Below, piece after piece: positions 61,282-64,000 of a DNA stretch of 64,000 nucleotides. The stretch is from Amycolatopsis alba DSM 44262 (GTDB lineage: Bacteria > Actinomycetota > Actinomycetes > Mycobacteriales > Pseudonocardiaceae), in the NCBI RefSeq assembly GCF_000384215.1, contig NZ_KB913032.1:7277605-7341604 (forward strand), in the 5' to 3' direction. The translations under genes were made by a program, and so were the position numbers. The notes below the pieces were generated by a model. The model did no database searches. It saw only the letters and a program-made list of their open reading frames with translations, and was not told the DNA's origin. Within the stretch, counting starts at the first letter, position 1. The number at the start of each line of letters is the position of its first letter.

Positions 61282-62230
61282 CGGCGTTCCTCCTTCGCGC
61301 GGTCAGTCCCAAGTAGACGGTGCTGACGACGAGCAGGAACAGCAGCAACAGCACCGACATCGCCGAGCCGAGACCGAAGTTCCAGGTCACGAAGGAACTC
61401 TGGTAGATGTGGATCGAGATCAGCGACGCCTCCTTCGGCGCGGACGCTCCGAAGAGGACATACGGTGTGTTGAAGTCGTTGAAGGTCCACAGGAACAGCA
61501 CCAGCAGCAGGACCTGGTTGACCGGCCGCAGCATCGGCTGGGTGATCGCCTGGAACTGCCGCCACCAGCCCGCGCCGTCGATGGCCGCCGCCTCGTACAG
61601 TTCGCCGGGGATGTTCTGCAGCCCGGCCATCACGATCAGGAACGCGAACGGCCAGTTGCGCCAGACCGAGACCACCACCAGCGACCAGAAGCTGTTGTCC
61701 CCGATGAGCCAGAAGGAATCGGTGCCCAGCAGGTCGTTCACCAGGCCGGTGTCCTTCTGGAACATGAACGACCAGGTGATCACCGCCGCGTACATCGGCA
61801 GCGCGTACGGCACCAGGAACAGCGTCCGGAGCACGCCACGGCCCCGGAAGTTCTTCTGCATCAGCACGGCGGCCGAGGTCCCGAAGAGCCAGCAGAACCC
61901 GACCGAGAGGACGGTGTAGAGAACGCTGATCCAGAACGACCCGAGCAGCGACTTCCCCGCCGCGGAGTTGAAGTCCAGGACGAACTTGTAGTTGTCCAGT
62001 CCGGCGGGCGGCGCGGTGGTGAAGTCCCGGATGGAGAACTGCGTCAGCTTGAAGAAGCTCATCACGAGCCCGGCGATCATCGGGATCAGGTGGACGAGCA
62101 GTTCGAGCAGGATCGCGGGGAGCAGGAGCAGGTACGGCAGCGCGACCCGGCGCCGCTTGCGCCGGACCCGCTGAGGTCCGGGCGCCCCGGCCGCGTTCAC
62201 GGCCGGGGCGTTGTCGAGCGCGGTCGGCAT
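61274..62230 (-). CDS. Carbohydrate ABC permease (MalF/CebF-like)
   Basis: 318 residues with six membrane helices and a basic N terminus (RRKRRRVALPYLLLLPAILLELLVHLIP). EAA loop PGELYEAAAIDGAGWWRQFQAITQPML. Start ATG 62230 shares its A with the receptor stop (TGATG), so translation is coupled; TTG 62233 is an alternative in-frame start. Pairs with the downstream MalG-like permease. Confidence 0.92.
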   Translation of the reverse strand: MPTALDNAPAVNAAGAPGPQRVRRKRRRVALPYLLLLPAILLELLVHLIPMIAGLVMSFFKLTQFSIRDFTTAPPAGLDNYKFVLDFNSAAGKSLLGSFWISVLYTVLSVGFCWLFGTSAAVLMQKNFRGRGVLRTLFLVPYALPMYAAVITWSFMFQKDTGLVNDLLGTDSFWLIGDNSFWSLVVVSVWRNWPFAFLIVMAGLQNIPGELYEAAAIDGAGWWRQFQAITQPMLRPVNQVLLLVLFLWTFNDFNTPYVLFGASAPKEASLISIHIYQSSFVTWNFGLGSAMSVLLLLFLLVVSTVYLGLTARRRNAVV

Positions 62231-63543
62231 CAACTACCGGCCGCGATCTGCTGGTCCGCCTGGTTCAGCTGGTCCCGGATCTTGGCGCCGTCGACGGGCT
62301 TGCCCGCGGCGACGTCGGCGAACATCGCCTTCATCGCGGTGCCGATCAGAGTCTCGAACTGCGACTCCTGCGGAACCTGCGGCATCGGCTCGGCCGAGTT
62401 CGCGAGCACGTTCTGGAACACCTTGACGTCCTCGGTCTGGAACGCCGCGTCGCTGTAGGCGTCCTGGACGGTCGGCAGCGAACCGTAGGTCTTGTTGAGC
62501 AGCGCCTGCTCCGGCGCCGAGACCATGAACTTCACGAAGTCCAGTGCGGCGTCGGGGTTCTTGGTGCCCTTGAAGACCGACATGTTGATCCCCGCGACGA
62601 AGCTGCTCACCTTCCGGCCGTTCGGCGGCGCGGCGGCGGGCAGCGGGATCGGCGCGACCCCCAGGTTCGCCATGTCCATCCCGATGTTCTTGAACGAACC
62701 CGCGGACGCCTGGTTCATGAACATCGCGGCCTTGCCGTCCGAAAGGTCCTTGAGGGACTTGGCGGTGTCGGCGTATTCGGCGTTGGCCGGGTTGACGATC
62801 TTGTCCTTCTGCATCAGGTCGACGAACTGCTGCACGGCCGCGACCGAGGGATCCGATGCCAGCTGCGGCTTGCCCTCGGGGGTGAAGAACTGCGCGCCCT
62901 GCTGGGCGCCGAGGATCGCCGCGTGGTGGCTGTTCTCGGTGACCTGACCGGCCTGGAGCGAGAGCCCCCACTGGCCCTTCTCCGGTTTGGTGAGCTTCTT
63001 GCCGTCCTCGACGAGTTCCTCCCAGGTGGCAGGCGGCTTGGCGATGCCGGCCTCCGCGAAGAGCTTCTTGTTGTAGTACAGGCCGTACGCCTGACCGTAG
63101 AGCGGCACGCCGACCGGCGGCTGCCCGCTCGCCCCGGTGGCCGCCAGCGACGGGCCGAGGAACCGCGACTTGCCCCCGGCCTTCTCCAGCGCGGCGTCGT
63201 CGAACGGCAGGAACGCCCCGGTCGCCTGCAACGAGGCCGACCAGGTGTTGCCGATGTTGAGCACATCCGGCCCCTTGCCGGAGGTGGTGGCCGCGAGGAT
63301 CCGGTTGAGCAGATCCGTCCACGGGACGACCTCGAGCTTGACCTTGATCCCGGAGGCCTTCTCGAACTTGTCGAGTTCGGGCTGCAGGACTGCCTTGTCG
63401 TTGTCGAGGCTGGTGCCCTGATTGGAAGCCCAGTACACGAGCTCCTTGGGAGCACTGGACGACGTGTCGCCGCCGCCGCACGCCGTCGTGGCTGCGGCCG
63501 CCAGCGCCAGTACGAGCGCGGGAGCGATCTTTCCGATTCGCAT
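62230..63543 (-). CDS. Sugar-binding lipoprotein of the ABC importer
   Basis: 437 residues, lipobox ATTACG near residue 22. SBP_bac_1 fold: LVYWASNQGTSLDNDKAVLQPELDKFEKASGIKVK, then DVLNIGNTWSASLQATGAFLPFD and YGLYYNKKLFAEAGIAKPPATWEELVEDGKKLTK. Likely ligand is a beta-glucoside or oligosaccharide, judging by the GH1 gene at the operon end. First gene of the operon; upstream 208 bp contains a 23-bp imperfect palindrome. Confidence 0.92.
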   Translation of the reverse strand: MRIGKIAPALVLALAAAATTACGGGDTSSSAPKELVYWASNQGTSLDNDKAVLQPELDKFEKASGIKVKLEVVPWTDLLNRILAATTSGKGPDVLNIGNTWSASLQATGAFLPFDDAALEKAGGKSRFLGPSLAATGASGQPPVGVPLYGQAYGLYYNKKLFAEAGIAKPPATWEELVEDGKKLTKPEKGQWGLSLQAGQVTENSHHAAILGAQQGAQFFTPEGKPQLASDPSVAAVQQFVDLMQKDKIVNPANAEYADTAKSLKDLSDGKAAMFMNQASAGSFKNIGMDMANLGVAPIPLPAAAPPNGRKVSSFVAGINMSVFKGTKNPDAALDFVKFMVSAPEQALLNKTYGSLPTVQDAYSDAAFQTEDVKVFQNVLANSAEPMPQVPQESQFETLIGTAMKAMFADVAAGKPVDGAKIRDQLNQADQQIAAGS

Positions 63544-63600
63544 CGATGGTCCTCGGGGTGAGTGGCCAAGCCGCGTCCGGAGCTGTGATCCGTGACACGC

Positions 63601-63623
63601 CTTATTTCAGGGCTTGAGTTAAG
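63601..63623. promoter_or_regulatory. Imperfect AT-rich palindrome upstream of the GH1/ABC operon
   Basis: CTTATTTCAGGGCTTGAGTTAAG: the outer CTTA/TAAG pairs and most inner bases match (8 of 11 positions per arm). It lies 58 bp upstream of the receptor start in a 208-bp gap otherwise without recognised features; the sequence is unusually AT-rich for the window. Could be an operator or promoter element. No match to the CebR box TGGGAGCGCTCCCA was seen. Confidence 0.35.
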
Positions 63624-63751
63624 GCTAGACACAACGCTGCCGTCAAGACCCGGACGCCGATTGGTACCCGGCGATCGCAGGTGAGCGATTACCAGGTCAG
63701 CCCCGATTCCCGTGAGAGATCATCGCAGACCGGGACGGCCGGGCGCCACGC

Positions 63752-64000
63752 TCACTTTCCGGTGAGCACGTCGATGGCCTGTCCCCGGTGCGCGGCGAAC
63801 AGCTCCAGCGCCCTCTCGCCGTCGCGATCACGAAGAGCCGACGCCAGCCGCCGGTGCTCCTCCGGAATGCTCGCGAGATACCCCTCGGAGTTCACGCCGA
63901 TCCGCGTCAGCAGGAACAGGTGCACCTGCGACCGGATCGCCTGCCACGCCTCGATGAGCCGCCGATGCCCGGAAGCCGCGTAGACCACGTCATGGAAGTC
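63752..64000 (-). CDS. GntR/FadR-type regulator, C-terminal FCD end (partial)
   Basis: The last 82 residues of a gene that continues beyond position 64000. The frame reads DFHDVVYAASGHRRLIEAWQ, the FCD-domain signature (FHxxLxxASGNxxL), then EEHRRLASALRDRDGERALELFAAHRG and the stop at 63752. FCD regulators bind organic acids. The N-terminal helix-turn-helix lies outside. Same strand as the GH1/ABC operon, 208 bp before it; direct regulation is possible but unproven. Confidence 0.85.
   Translation of the reverse strand, partial: DFHDVVYAASGHRRLIEAWQAIRSQVHLFLLTRIGVNSEGYLASIPEEHRRLASALRDRDGERALELFAAHRGQAIDVLTGK

Noticed and set aside
1..64000. Prophage, insertion sequence, rRNA or tRNA genes
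   Set aside because: No transposase, integrase or phage structural gene motifs, and no tRNA-like cloverleaf or rRNA sequence was recognised.

Overview
The window is high-GC DNA from a filamentous actinomycete, most likely Amycolatopsis or a close Pseudonocardiaceae relative. Supporting signs are the codon bias, the many ATGA/GTGA gene overlaps, and a 368-residue N-acylamino-acid (N-succinylamino-acid) racemase whose predicted catalytic residues fall at K161, K163, D189, E214, D239 and K263, the numbering I recall for the classical Amycolatopsis enzyme. No rRNA, tRNA, CRISPR array, insertion sequence or prophage gene was seen. No gap without a gene exceeds 300 bases.

Layout. 0-3 kb: YtrA-type GntR regulator with a DUF1648/DUF5808 membrane protein, a PASTA protein, DUF5997 and a LysR-type effector-domain protein. 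3.2-11.6 kb: a sugar locus with a GH2 enzyme carrying two AbfB (CBM42-type) domains, a ribose/galactofuranose-type ABC transporter and a divergent LacI repressor, with a 31-bp dyad between the divergent genes. 11.7-22.8 kb: a two-component system, a DJ-1/PfpI membrane protein, two Acg-type nitroreductase genes (the second frameshifted) behind a DosR-like box, DUF1206, DUF2252, and an FtsX/LolD-type exporter. 23-28.4 kb: a stand-alone NACHT NTPase (bacterial NLR relative), a second two-component system and a small membrane protein. 28.6-33.2 kb: an apparent three-gene NLR cassette made of a small helical protein ending in a RHIM-like amyloid motif, an NB-ARC/TPR receptor starting with a matching motif (open reading frame broken by one missing C), and a membrane-anchored SERAC1-like lipase. 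33.4-38.6 kb: a quaternary-amine-type ABC system with an unusual TMD-NBD-CBS-TMD fusion, and a Ser/Thr kinase.

38.6-58.8 kb looks like one catabolic unit for peptides or D-amino-acid compounds. It has a seven-gene operon (S12 hydrolase, class-A-like hydrolase, complete Dpp-type importer, S9 peptidase fused to an S12 hydrolase), another class-A-like hydrolase, an MFS transporter, a PucR regulator, and an operon encoding an amidohydrolase, an M20 hydrolase, a GNAT enzyme and the racemase. The last three match the published succinylation-racemisation-desuccinylation route from D- to L-amino acids. A dyad TTCGT-N8-ACGAA, mostly in tandem pairs 31-32 bp apart, lies before the main transcription units and before pucR, so the region may be a PucR regulon.

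59-64 kb: GH1 beta-glucosidase with a three-component sugar importer, and the C-terminal end of a GntR/FadR-type regulator running off the window.

Four copies (plus one degenerate copy) of a nested palindrome with 23-bp arms and a 7-nt loop are scattered between genes.
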